Assembly: GCA_017524545.1 (NCBI GenBank)
Contig: JAFXVN010000045.1
Span: 1-53,857 of the forward strand
Length of the DNA stretch: 53,857 nucleotides
DNA from: Bacteroidaceae bacterium
GTDB lineage: Bacteria; Bacteroidota; Bacteroidia; Bacteroidales; Bacteroidaceae
Direction of reading: 5' to 3'
Below are positions 8,108 to 15,734 of this stretch, in pieces. A model generated the notes under the pieces. That model saw nothing but the letters and a program-made list of their open reading frames with translations. It had not been told where the DNA came from and did not search any database. How positions within the stretch are numbered: position 1 is the stretch's first letter; every line of letters begins with the position of its first letter. The translations under genes and the position numbers were made by a program.

Positions 8108-8812
8108 CTATTCCTGCATCATGTTAGGTACGATGAGGCGGTAGCCTCTGCCGTGTACGTTGTTGATTTCGATGTCGGAGTCGCCCTTGAGGAGCTTGCG
8201 CAGCTTTGTAATATAGACATCCATGCTGCGGGCGTTGAAGTAGTTGTCGTCCATCCAGATGGTCTTGAGCGCGAGGTCGCGTTCCAGCACATCGTTGACA
8301 TGGATGCAGAGCAGAGTGAGCAGTTCGCTTTCCTTTGTGGTGAGCTTTGTCTGCTCGTCGCCGAGGATGAGCACCTGGCGCTGCGTGTCGAAGGTGAACT
8401 TACCGAGCTGGAAGCGTGTGATGTTCTTCTGCTCCTTGCTCTTCACACGTCGCAGGATGGCTTCCATGCGATAGACAAGCTCGTCCATAGAGAAGGGTTT
8501 CGTCAGGTAGTCGTCGGCTCCGAGCTTGAAGCCCTCCAGAATGTCCTCCTTCAGGTTCTTTGCCGTGAGGAAGATGATAGGCACGTCGGCATTGACCAGA
8601 CGTATTTCCTTCGCCAGAGCGAAGCCGTCCATCTTGGGCATCATCACATCGAGCAGACACATGTCGAACTTTCTTTTCATAAAGGCACGGTAGCCAGCCT
8701 CGCCGTCGAGGAAGAGTTCAGCGTCGTAACCTTTTGCTTCAAGGTACTCGCGTACAAGCATACCGAGGCTCTCTTCGTCCTCGCATAGCAGAATGTGCAG
8801 TTTCTGTTCCAT
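8108..8812 (-). CDS. rprY: Response regulator RprY, OmpR family
   Basis: DNA-binding response regulator of 234 residues. The receiver domain (about 5-120) shows the acidic pocket Glu11-Asp12, phospho-acceptor Asp55 (LLDVMMP), Thr83 and Lys105. The C-terminal winged helix (about 135-230) contains LTTKESELLTLL and the typical HGRGYRL ending. It is encoded after the histidine kinase gene (8921-10420) in the same direction, as in the rprX-rprY pair of Bacteroides fragilis, where the system was found through effects on tetQ-mediated tetracycline resistance. Its targets here cannot be read from the sequence. The 108-bp gap to the kinase gene is filled with heptamer-like AT-rich repeats. Confidence 0.88.
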   Translation of the reverse strand: MEQKLHILLCEDEESLGMLVREYLEAKGYDAELFLDGEAGYRAFMKRKFDMCLLDVMMPKMDGFALAKEIRLVNADVPIIFLTAKNLKEDILEGFKLGADDYLTKPFSMDELVYRMEAILRRVKSKEQKNITRFQLGKFTFDTQRQVLILGDEQTKLTTKESELLTLLCIHVNDVLERDLALKTIWMDDNYFNARSMDVYITKLRKLLKGDSDIEINNVHGRGYRLIVPNMMQE

Positions 8813-8920
8813 AATCGAATTTACAATTTAACGATTTACTATTTACGATTTATTTACGATTTAGCTATTTGGCTATTTACTGCGGTAGCAAATTCTTAAC
8901 TCTTAATTATTAACTCTTAA
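8813..8920. repeat. Heptamer-phase AT-rich arrays before rprY
   Basis: Runs such as ACGATTTACTATTTACGATT (about 8820-8880) and TTAACTCTTAATTATTAACT (about 8896-8925) repeat with a period of 7-8 nt. The second overlaps the rprX stop region. Similar arrays sit just upstream of other start codons in this window. No promoter consensus is seen, so rprY is probably read from the rprX transcript. Confidence 0.6.
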
Positions 8921-10420
8921 CTATAATGAAAGCGGCAGCGTTATTGTGAATTTTGTTCCTTTGCCGAGTTCGCTTGTCACCTTGATGGTGCCGTGGTGCA
9001 GTTCCACCATCTTCTGCACGTAGGCCAGGCCGAGACCGAAGCCCTTGACGTTGTGCTTGTCGCCGGTGTGCACGCGGTAGAACTTGTCGAAGATGCGCTT
9101 CAGGTTGTCCTTTGCAATGCCAATGCCGTTGTCGGAGATGCTAATGCAGAAGTGCGTCTCGTTCTGGTTGTAGGTATGCACCTTTATGGCAAGCGGCTTG
9201 TCCTCGCGGCGGTACTTGAAGGCGTTGTCCAACAGGTTGAAGATGATGTTGGTGAAGTGCATCTCGTCGGCATTGATAAAGGGATTGTATGCCTCGACCT
9301 TCATGTCGAGTGTGCCGCCGCTTTGCGTCACTTTGAGCGAGAAGGTATCGACCACGTTCCCGATAATCTCGTTCGCATCGAGCTCCTGAATCTTCAGGGC
9401 GATGTTGTTGTTGTCGAAGAGGCTCATCTGCAAGACCTTTTCCACCTGATAGCGCAGTCGCCGCGTCTCGCTTGTGATGACACCGCCCAGACGCTCGTAG
9501 GTCGCTTCGCTCTTGTTCACGCTCTTGTCGGCAAGCATCTGCGCCGCGATGGAGATGGTGGAGATGGGTGTCTTGAACTCGTGCGTCATGTTGTGTATGA
9601 AGTCCTTCTTCATTTCGCTGATGCGCTTCTGGCGCACCACGAGATAGATGGTGATGAGGAAGGTGATGAGCAGAATGACGGTGAAGCCCATTGCCGGTGC
9701 CACATAGTTGGCGACGCCACGGATGTAGCGTGCCTGGTCCGGGAAGTGTATGGTCACAGTGCCCATCTGTCCCGTCGGGTCGCTGCGGAAGAGTGTCTGC
9801 TGGTAGTTCGGGTCGTTGCCTTCCTCTGTATAGTCCTCGCAGCGATAGACCTCGCGGCCGTCGCTTGTATAGACGATGAAGTGGAAGGGTAGGGTGATGC
9901 CGTTGGCTTGCAGTGCATTGCGCAGGCAAGCGTCCAGGACAGCAGGGTTGAGACGGTCTTGCAGACGCTGCTCGCTGGCGGTGTACATGACGGCATAAAT
10001 CACTTCGTCGAGCACATCCTGTTCGTAGATGAATGCTTCGCGAACATGTTTCTGCAATTTGCTGATGGTCTCTGCCACCCGATTGTAGCGGTTCGCTGTG
10101 AGTGTTCCCAGCGACATGTTGCTTTTGTAGGGAATCATGGTGTCGAGCGGCATCAGATGGTCGGAAACGCGGAAGCTGTCTCTCAGGTTCGCGCCCCATT
10201 TCCTCGTGTCGTGCTGACTGAGGATATTCTGCAGGTAGCGGTAGGTCTCTGCTTTCTCCAAATCACGCGATGCCTGGTCCAGGCTGCGCAAGACATTCTC
10301 GTCGAACTGCTCGCTGCGCATCCTTACCATTTCCTTGGCATAGCTCCCCTGCAAGTAAAGCAGGGAGATGAATGCGATGCATACGAAAAGGCAAATGAGC
10401 CAAATGTAACTTCTTTTCAT
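8921..10420 (-). CDS. rprX: Sensor histidine kinase RprX
   Basis: Membrane histidine kinase of 499 residues that pairs with RprY. A first membrane segment (about 5-25) precedes a periplasmic sensor of about 215 residues, and a second segment lies at about 240-262. The H-box HNMTHEFKTP carries the phospho-acceptor His280. The ATPase domain shows the N-box NLLDNAFKY (about 395-403), G1 SDNGIGIA (about 429-436) and G2 GFGLGLAY (about 460-467). All catalytic motifs are intact. The sensor domain has no family I recognise. An orthologue in Bacteroides fragilis was described with rprY. The gene starts 154 bp after the end of the EF-G2 gene, with two hairpins between, so it probably has its own promoter. 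Confidence 0.88.
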   Translation of the reverse strand: MKRSYIWLICLFVCIAFISLLYLQGSYAKEMVRMRSEQFDENVLRSLDQASRDLEKAETYRYLQNILSQHDTRKWGANLRDSFRVSDHLMPLDTMIPYKSNMSLGTLTANRYNRVAETISKLQKHVREAFIYEQDVLDEVIYAVMYTASEQRLQDRLNPAVLDACLRNALQANGITLPFHFIVYTSDGREVYRCEDYTEEGNDPNYQQTLFRSDPTGQMGTVTIHFPDQARYIRGVANYVAPAMGFTVILLITFLITIYLVVRQKRISEMKKDFIHNMTHEFKTPISTISIAAQMLADKSVNKSEATYERLGGVITSETRRLRYQVEKVLQMSLFDNNNIALKIQELDANEIIGNVVDTFSLKVTQSGGTLDMKVEAYNPFINADEMHFTNIIFNLLDNAFKYRREDKPLAIKVHTYNQNETHFCISISDNGIGIAKDNLKRIFDKFYRVHTGDKHNVKGFGLGLAYVQKMVELHHGTIKVTSELGKGTKFTITLPLSL

Positions 10421-10457
10421 ACTGCAAAGTTATCACATTATGTTAATAGAAATAGAA

Positions 10458-10485
10458 AAACGCCAGCACTTTCGCACTGGCGTTT
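10458..10485 (-). terminator. Intrinsic terminator of the EF-G2 gene
   Basis: On the minus strand AAACGCCAG pairs with CTGGCGTTT around a 10-nt loop, and the stem runs into a T stretch (GTTTTT). A second hairpin, TTAGTTCTC-TTTTC-GAGAACTAA, lies just before it at 10512-10534. Together they end transcription from fusA2 before rprX. Confidence 0.75.
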
Positions 10486-10574
10486 AACTTATTTAAGAGT
10501 TTATGCACTGTTTAGTTCTCTTTTCGAGAACTAAGAGTTTTTGAAGTTAAGGAAATTAACTTCACACTGTGGAT

Positions 10575-12731
10575 TTAGTCTTCCTTCAGCGTTGCCTGAT
10601 ACTCTGCCACGAGCTTCTGCTGTACGTCGGCAGGAACGAGTTCGTAGCTTGCAAACTTGGTGTTGAAGCTTGCACGGCCACCAGTGAGGCTGCTCAGGGC
10701 GGTACTGTAGCTTGACATCTCCTTCAGAGGAGCCTTTGCTGTGAGCTTCTCGTAGCCGCTTTCGCTGCTCATGCCCATAATCATGGCACGGCGTCCCTGC
10801 AGGTCGCTCATCACGTCGCCCATCTTGTCGCTCGGAACGAGAACCTCCACGTCGTAGATTGGTTCCAGAATCTTCGGACCTGCCTCCTTAAAGGCCTGTG
10901 CGAATGCCTGACGGCCAGCGAGCATGAAGGACAATTCGTTGGAGTCAACGGGGTGCATCTTGCCGTCATAGACGATAACGCGGACGTCGCGGGCATAGCA
11001 ACCCGTCAGAGGACCCTGCTCCATGCGCTGCATCACGCCCTTCAGAATGGCAGGCATGAAGCGTGCGTCGATGGCACCGCCCACAACGCTGTTGATGAAG
11101 ACGAGCTTGCCGCCCCATTCCAGGTCGATGGTTTCCTCGCTCTTGGCGTTGATGCGGAACTCCTGATTGCCGAAGCGATAAACTTCCTGTGTGGGAGTAC
11201 CTTCTACGTATGGCTCTACGATGAGATGCACCTCACCGAACTGGCCAGCACCACCAGACTGCTTCTTGTGACGATAGTCGGCACGTGCAGCCTTTGTGAT
11301 GGTCTCGCGATAAGGAATCTTCGGTTCGTCGAAGGCAATCTGAATCTTCTCGTTATTCTCCATGCGCCACTTGAGGGTGCGGAGGTGGAACTCGCCCTGA
11401 CCGTGTACAAGAATCTGACGAAGCTCCTTGCTCTGCTCAATCTGCCATGTGGGGTCTTCCTCACGCATCTTCTGCAGGGCGTTCATCATCTTTTCCGTCT
11501 CGCTCTCGTTGACGGCACGGATGGCGCGAGAGTACTTGGCGTTGGGGTACTTGATGAAGTTGAAGCGGTTGTCGCAATCCTTACCATTGAGGGTGTTGCC
11601 TGTCTTGACATCCTTGAGCTTGACGCTGCAACCGATGTCGCCGGCTGTAAGTTCCTCTACCTTGATACGGTTGGAGCCTGCGCAGACGAACATCTGGGCG
11701 ATGCGCTCCTTGCTGCCACGGTCGGCATTGGTGAGGTCGTCACCCTCCTTCACGGTTCCGCTCATTACCTTGAAGTACTGCACTTCGCCGATGTGCGGTT
11801 CCATAGCGGTCTTGAAGAAGAAGAGGCTGGTGGGGCCTGCAGAGTCGGGAACGATTTCCTCGCCACGGGTGTTGAACACCTTCGGCATCTCGTCAACGAA
11901 GGGAACGACGTTGCCAAGGAACTCCATGAGGCGGCGTACGCCCATGTCCTTCACTGCATCGACGCAGAAGACGGGGAACATGCCACGGCTGATGAGACCC
12001 TTGCGGATGCCTTCGCGCATTTCGTCCTCTGTCAGGTCTTCGCTCTCGAAGAACTTCTCCATGAGAGACTCGTCGTGCTCTGCGGCAGCCTCGATGAGTG
12101 CCTTGTGCATCTCCATTGCCTTGTCCATCTGGTCGGCAGGAATCTCTTCGATGGTGGGAGCACCACCTTCGGGACCCCAGCTGTACTTCTTCATCACGAG
12201 CACGTCGATGAGGGAGTTGAAGTTAGGACCGGTTTCAACAGGGTATTGAATGGGCACTACCTTGGAGCCATAGACGCCAATCAGTTGTTCCAGGAGCTGG
12301 TCGAAGTCGCAGTTCTCGTCGTCGAGCTGGTTGACAAGGAAGATGACGGGCTTGCCGAGCTTCTCTGTGTAGCGGAAGTGGTTCTGTGTGCCAACCTCGA
12401 TACCAGCGGCTCCCTTGATCAGGAGGATGGCTGTGTCGGTGACATTGAGTGCCGTGAGTGCAGCACCGACGAAGTCGTCACTGCCCGGGCAGTCGATGAA
12501 GTTAATCTTCTTGCCGTTCCACTCCACATGGCAAACAGTGGAGAAAACGGAATAGCCATATTCATGCTCTACGGGGAAATAGTCGCTGACAGTGGTGTGC
12601 TGACTTACTCTGCCGCGACGCTTGATGATGCCAGCCTCGTAGAGCATGGCTTCAGTCAGGGTTGTCTTGCCTGCTCCGTCATTGCCAAGAAGGGCAATGT
12701 TTTTGATTTCATTTGTCTTGTAATTCTTCAT
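10575..12731 (-). CDS. fusA2: Elongation factor G paralogue EF-G2, catalytic His replaced
   Basis: Ribosomal translocation-factor paralogue of 718 residues with all five EF-G domains. The P-loop is GNDGAGKTT, unlike AHIDAGKTT of the housekeeping factor, and G4 is NQLD in place of NKMD. The switch-II motif reads DCPGSDDF (residues 80-87), so the catalytic His of DTPGH is Ser84. Bacteroides thetaiotaomicron EF-G2, which this closely resembles from memory, has been reported to support translation without GTP hydrolysis under carbon limitation and to matter in the gut. The start MKNYKTNEIKNIALLG at 12731 is chosen because the open frame further upstream is only repeat DNA. A TATCTTTA box lies about 40 bp upstream. 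Confidence 0.9.
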   Translation of the reverse strand: MKNYKTNEIKNIALLGNDGAGKTTLTEAMLYEAGIIKRRGRVSQHTTVSDYFPVEHEYGYSVFSTVCHVEWNGKKINFIDCPGSDDFVGAALTALNVTDTAILLIKGAAGIEVGTQNHFRYTEKLGKPVIFLVNQLDDENCDFDQLLEQLIGVYGSKVVPIQYPVETGPNFNSLIDVLVMKKYSWGPEGGAPTIEEIPADQMDKAMEMHKALIEAAAEHDESLMEKFFESEDLTEDEMREGIRKGLISRGMFPVFCVDAVKDMGVRRLMEFLGNVVPFVDEMPKVFNTRGEEIVPDSAGPTSLFFFKTAMEPHIGEVQYFKVMSGTVKEGDDLTNADRGSKERIAQMFVCAGSNRIKVEELTAGDIGCSVKLKDVKTGNTLNGKDCDNRFNFIKYPNAKYSRAIRAVNESETEKMMNALQKMREEDPTWQIEQSKELRQILVHGQGEFHLRTLKWRMENNEKIQIAFDEPKIPYRETITKAARADYRHKKQSGGAGQFGEVHLIVEPYVEGTPTQEVYRFGNQEFRINAKSEETIDLEWGGKLVFINSVVGGAIDARFMPAILKGVMQRMEQGPLTGCYARDVRVIVYDGKMHPVDSNELSFMLAGRQAFAQAFKEAGPKILEPIYDVEVLVPSDKMGDVMSDLQGRRAMIMGMSSESGYEKLTAKAPLKEMSSYSTALSSLTGGRASFNTKFASYELVPADVQQKLVAEYQATLKED

Positions 12732-12771
12732 GAAAGTTATTTTTTTGTTGGTTAATACGTAATTTCGGGCG

Positions 12772-12779
12772 TAAAGATA
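12772..12779 (-). promoter_or_regulatory. Putative promoter -7 box of fusA2
   Basis: Minus-strand TATCTTTA is one base from the TAnnTTTG consensus and lies 41 bp before the chosen fusA2 start. No clear -33 TTTG is seen. In Bacteroides the orthologue is under carbon-starvation control, but no operator is recognisable here. Confidence 0.4.
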
Positions 12780-12787
12780 CAACAAAT

Positions 12788-12890
12788 AGTTGAAAGATGA
12801 AAGTTGAGAGTTGAAAATTATTTGTTTGCTTGCCCTTTTTGTTCTTTTTCCTGAAACTATCAACTTTTAACTTTCACTTTTCAACTTTCA
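12788..12890. repeat. Inverted pair of heptamer arrays between hemW and fusA2
   Basis: The left array (12788-12820) is AGTTGAAAGATGAAAGTTGA and onward with a 7-nt period. The right array (12857-12890) is the reverse-complement type, CAACTTTTAACTTTCACTTT and onward. The right one overlaps the hemW stop codon and encodes its last residues (KVEK). The pair can form a long weak hairpin after hemW and may serve as its terminator. Confidence 0.6.
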
Positions 12891-14142
12891 TAAGCTCGCT
12901 GATGATGTCGTTGGAGGTGAATATGCCTTCTTTCGTAAGGCATAGGTGCTCGTCCTTGATGTAAAGAAGGTGTTTCCGAAGGTATGGTTCGGCCAAAGAC
13001 AGACAATAACGACGGTCTGCGGCAGAGAGTTCGGCTAAAGGAATGCCACCCGAGGTGCGCAGGCGCGTCATAACAAATTCGTTGTACAAATTCTCTGCGG
13101 TAAGCACCTCTGTCTCGTGCGGCACATCGTCTGTGGCATTGATATATGACTTGATGTCTGGCAGGTTGGCACGACGGGAGCGATGTCCGTCGTAGGAGTG
13201 TGCACCTGCCCCAAGTCCCAGATAAGGCACGCCCTGCCAGTAGCTGCTGTTGTGGCGGGAATGATAACCGGGCAGGGCAAAGTTGGAAATCTCGTAGTGA
13301 AGGAAACCTGCTTGCTCTGTGGCGGACATCAGATGGTTGTACATCTTGCGGGACAGTTCCTCGTAACAGACCCCCTCTAACTCCCTCGTAATGGGGGAGG
13401 ACGCAAGCGGCGTGTCTGGTTCGATGGAAAGAGCGTAGGCGCTGAGGTGCTTGATGCCAAGGTTCAGGGTACATTCCACATCGCTTTGCCAGTCGTTCAT
13501 CGTCTGTCCGGGCAGCCCATAGATGAGGTCGAGACTGATGTTCGTGATGCCAGCTTCCTTGCAGGCCCCAACTGCATCTACCGTCTGACGGGCATTGTGG
13601 CGACGGCCGAGGAACTTCAAAAGCTTGTCGTTGAACGTCTGCGCTCCCATGCTGATGCGGTTGACGGGGGTGCCGACCAGCTCTCCCAACCATTCTGGCG
13701 TGACATCATCAGGATTGGCTTCGATGGTAACTTCCGCATCCCCGTCGATTATGAAATTATGGCTGATGGCATCAAAGATTCTTTTCAGTGCCTCGGCGGG
13801 CAGAAGGCTGGGCGTACCGCCTCCTATATATATAGTATGTACGCGCGTACCATATATATAATTCTTGCGCCGGGACATCTCGCGCTCCAAGGCATGGACG
13901 TACAGTGTCATTGTGTCGCGCCCAAGCGTGGTGGAGTAGAAGTCACAGTAGATGCAACGTGACCGACAAAAAGGAATATGAAAATACAGCCCCCCTCTAT
14001 CTCTTTGCCCTCCGTCGCTAACGCTCCCCAATCGCTCCGCTACCAACGGGCGATTGCCCTTGGGGGGAGTACTCGTCTCCTCCCCCAAGGGGGAGGATGG
14101 GAGGGGGCTTTTAGTCCCGCATCTTCTGGAAGGTGATTTCAT
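12874..14142 (-). CDS. hemW: Radical SAM heme chaperone HemW, with palindrome-derived N-terminus and insert
   Basis: Cytosolic radical-SAM protein related to coproporphyrinogen dehydrogenase; HemW proteins bind and deliver heme. The core starts GLYFHIPFCRSRCIYCDFYS, with Cys59, Cys63 and Cys66 as [4Fe-4S] ligands, followed by YIGGGTPSLL and the HemW-type C-terminal domain. HemW normally begins within a few residues of GLYIHIPF. Here about 50 extra residues come from a GC-rich palindromic element (13988-14109), and no ATG lies between the element and the core. The nearest in-frame ATG (14142) lies inside the end of the upstream gene, giving a 32-bp overlap; TTG codons inside the element are alternatives. 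A second palindrome (13369-13402) adds about ASSPITRELEGV in-frame. The start is uncertain. Confidence 0.8.
   Translation of the reverse strand: MKSPSRRCGTKSPLPSSPLGEETSTPPKGNRPLVAERLGSVSDGGQRDRGGLYFHIPFCRSRCIYCDFYSTTLGRDTMTLYVHALEREMSRRKNYIYGTRVHTIYIGGGTPSLLPAEALKRIFDAISHNFIIDGDAEVTIEANPDDVTPEWLGELVGTPVNRISMGAQTFNDKLLKFLGRRHNARQTVDAVGACKEAGITNISLDLIYGLPGQTMNDWQSDVECTLNLGIKHLSAYALSIEPDTPLASSPITRELEGVCYEELSRKMYNHLMSATEQAGFLHYEISNFALPGYHSRHNSSYWQGVPYLGLGAGAHSYDGHRSRRANLPDIKSYINATDDVPHETEVLTAENLYNEFVMTRLRTSGGIPLAELSAADRRYCLSLAEPYLRKHLLYIKDEHLCLTKEGIFTSNDIISELMKVEK
13369..13402. repeat. GC-rich palindrome inside hemW
   Basis: GACCCCCTCTAACTCCCTCG followed by TAATGGGGGAGGAC folds as an imperfect palindrome of the CCCCCTCTAACTCCC...GGGGGAG type common in Bacteroidetes intergenic DNA. 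It is translated in-frame as about 11 residues in a region where HemW proteins normally run without interruption. Confidence 0.7.
13988..14109. repeat. GC-rich palindromic element at the hemW start
   Basis: The left end AGCCCCCCTCTATCTC and the reverse complement of the right end (AGCCCCCTCCCATCCTCC) form terminal inverted repeats. Inside, GGGCGATTGCCC and a CTCCCCCAAGGGGGAG palindrome are visible. The element occupies the junction between the DUF4827 gene stop and the conserved start of hemW and is open in the hemW frame throughout. Confidence 0.75.
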
Positions 14143-14818
14143 AGAAGCAGGGATAGACATTGCTCGTAGCATTGGCATGGCCCTCGCTGTGCGGCACGAT
14201 GAGTCGCACCTGTGCAATGCCTTCATCAGGGCTGTCCTGCCTGCCTATACGGATATAGGTGAAGGGAATGAGCCATCCGCTGGGCACGCTGGTGCTGCCA
14301 TACTGAAGATACATGGCCCCGCCTCCGTTGATTTCCGTGTCGAAATTGGCTGTGAAGCTGCCATAATTGTTGGAAATCTTCATGATGTCGGGGTTTGTAT
14401 GCCAGTAGTTGACATCACTGCGCAGCTGTATGCTGTCGCCCATGATGTTGAACTCAATGAAGCGGCAGATGACACGTGCTGTCTTGCCTATTTCCAGTTT
14501 CTCGCCTGTGCCTTTGCGCCTTATCTGCATATAGACACCAGAGTTGCCGAAGAGGACATACTGGTTTCTGCTCAGGTCGGTGGTGGAGTCCTGGGCGATG
14601 AACTGTTCCTCGGTTATGGTTTCTATCTTGCCCACTTCGCAGACAACATTACCTTGGGCATCGCGCACGACAATGTCGCGATCCAGAAATGAGGAGATGG
14701 CTTTGCTCTCCTTTTCTTTCTGCTCGGCGTATGTCTCGCCACTGCTGCAAGAGGTCAGAAGCAGTAAGTCGGAAGCGAGCAGAAGCAATGCGAGAAGTAT
14801 AATTGGTGTTTTCTTCAT
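14111..14818 (-). CDS. DUF4827 family lipoprotein
   Basis: A 235-residue protein with a lipoprotein signal: hydrophobic stretch LLALLLLASDLLLL, then the lipobox LTSC with the lipidated Cys near residue 24. The rest matches my recollection of DUF4827, a Bacteroidales family with an FKBP-like fold (YVLFGNSGVYMQIRRKGTGE, then VICRFIEFN and a C-terminal VYPCFYEITFQKMRD). It would be anchored in a membrane facing the periplasm. No peptidyl-prolyl isomerase activity can be claimed. It shares a transcript with hemW downstream, whose probable start overlaps its end. A promoter box lies 26 bp upstream. Confidence 0.75.
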   Translation of the reverse strand: MKKTPIILLALLLLASDLLLLTSCSSGETYAEQKEKESKAISSFLDRDIVVRDAQGNVVCEVGKIETITEEQFIAQDSTTDLSRNQYVLFGNSGVYMQIRRKGTGEKLEIGKTARVICRFIEFNIMGDSIQLRSDVNYWHTNPDIMKISNNYGSFTANFDTEINGGGAMYLQYGSTSVPSGWLIPFTYIRIGRQDSPDEGIAQVRLIVPHSEGHANATSNVYPCFYEITFQKMRD

Positions 14819-14843
14819 GTCAAAGTCTTTTGCAATTCGCCTG

Positions 14844-14851
14844 CAAAGGTA
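14844..14851 (-). promoter_or_regulatory. Promoter -7 box of the DUF4827 gene and hemW
   Basis: Minus-strand TACCTTTG fits TAnnTTTG and is 26 bp before the ATG at 14818. No separate hemW promoter is seen, so both genes are probably transcribed from here. Confidence 0.6.
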
Positions 14852-14926
14852 CGAAAAAGAATTAAGATTTATGAATTAAGGCTCAAGAATTTTTGTGTGC
14901 GTGCGATGTGTGAGCTTATTCCCGTT

Positions 14927-15727
14927 TTATTTTTGGTCGGTCAGTTTGATTTTCTTTGCCATAATGTGCAGAAGGCATGTCGGCATCAAGGGACAGAGCA
15001 TGATGACCAGACGGTCGGAAAGGCATGGGATGAGCTTGGACTTGTGCTTGAACATGGCTTTCAGGGCAAGCCGGGTTGCCTTTTCTGGCGAAATCATGAA
15101 ACCCAGACGCAAAAGAAGCTTGCGGAATCGCATAAAGGGCAGGTTGCCAAGGAGTGGCGTGTCAACGGCTCCGAAGATTGCTGTGGTAACGCTAACCGGT
15201 GTCCCAAGACACTCTGTGCGCAAAGCCCGCGAATAGCCCTTCACGAAGCGTTTGGTACAGCCGTAGATGCCGATGACTGGCCAATCCATCCATGCTGTGA
15301 TGGAAGAGACATTCAGGATGTAGCCTCTGCCTGCCTCTTTCATTTGTGGAACCAACAGCCGGCAAAGCAGCAAGGGAGTGGTGCAGTGCAGGGCAACGAT
15401 GCGCTGAAGCTTGTCGGGGGCTGTCTCTTCAATGGGTGTGGTGATAAGCATTCCCGCATTGTTGATGAGAATCTCCACACACCAGCCTTTTTCCTTGCAC
15501 AGACCTGAAATCTGCTCCGCAGCCTGTGGCAAGGTGAGGTCGATGCATAGGACTGGAGCAGGAACACCATATTGGCTGGTCAGCTGGAGAGACAGTTCTT
15601 CTATAGCATTTCCATTGATGTCAACAAGCAGAACGCCATATCCCCTCTCTGCCAGTTGGAGAGTATAGCACCGGCCCATTCCAGAGCCGGCGCCTGTTAC
15701 TATTGCATATTTGTTGTTGAATTGCAT
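14927..15727 (-). CDS. SDR family NAD(P)-dependent oxidoreductase
   Basis: Classical short-chain dehydrogenase of 266 residues. The nucleotide motif is TGAGSGMG near the N-terminus, followed by the DI acidic pair (LLVDINGNA), the NNAG motif (LINNAGML), the catalytic Ser in LNVSSITAW and the YxxxK pair in YGCTK. The C-terminus has a basic, hydrophobic stretch (LIPCLSDRLVIMLCPLMPTC) that might associate with membrane. The start MQFNNKYAIVTGAG at 15727 is preferred over the longer frame, whose first codon would be TTG overlapping the upstream stop. It lies 7 bp after the GH76 gene and is probably co-transcribed. The substrate is unknown; it may be an acyl-chain or steroid-type reductase. Confidence 0.85.
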   Translation of the reverse strand: MQFNNKYAIVTGAGSGMGRCYTLQLAERGYGVLLVDINGNAIEELSLQLTSQYGVPAPVLCIDLTLPQAAEQISGLCKEKGWCVEILINNAGMLITTPIEETAPDKLQRIVALHCTTPLLLCRLLVPQMKEAGRGYILNVSSITAWMDWPVIGIYGCTKRFVKGYSRALRTECLGTPVSVTTAIFGAVDTPLLGNLPFMRFRKLLLRLGFMISPEKATRLALKAMFKHKSKLIPCLSDRLVIMLCPLMPTCLLHIMAKKIKLTDQK

Positions 15728-15734
15728 CACTTCT

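Noticed and set aside
10953-12755. 600-residue open frame on the plus strand across fusA2
   Set aside because: It is a codon-bias shadow of the EF-G2 gene; no promoter, motif or sensible start.
12732-12863. 44-residue N-terminal extension of EF-G2
   Set aside because: The upstream part encodes repeat-derived residues; the internal ATG at 12731 matches the family N-terminus and follows a promoter-like box.
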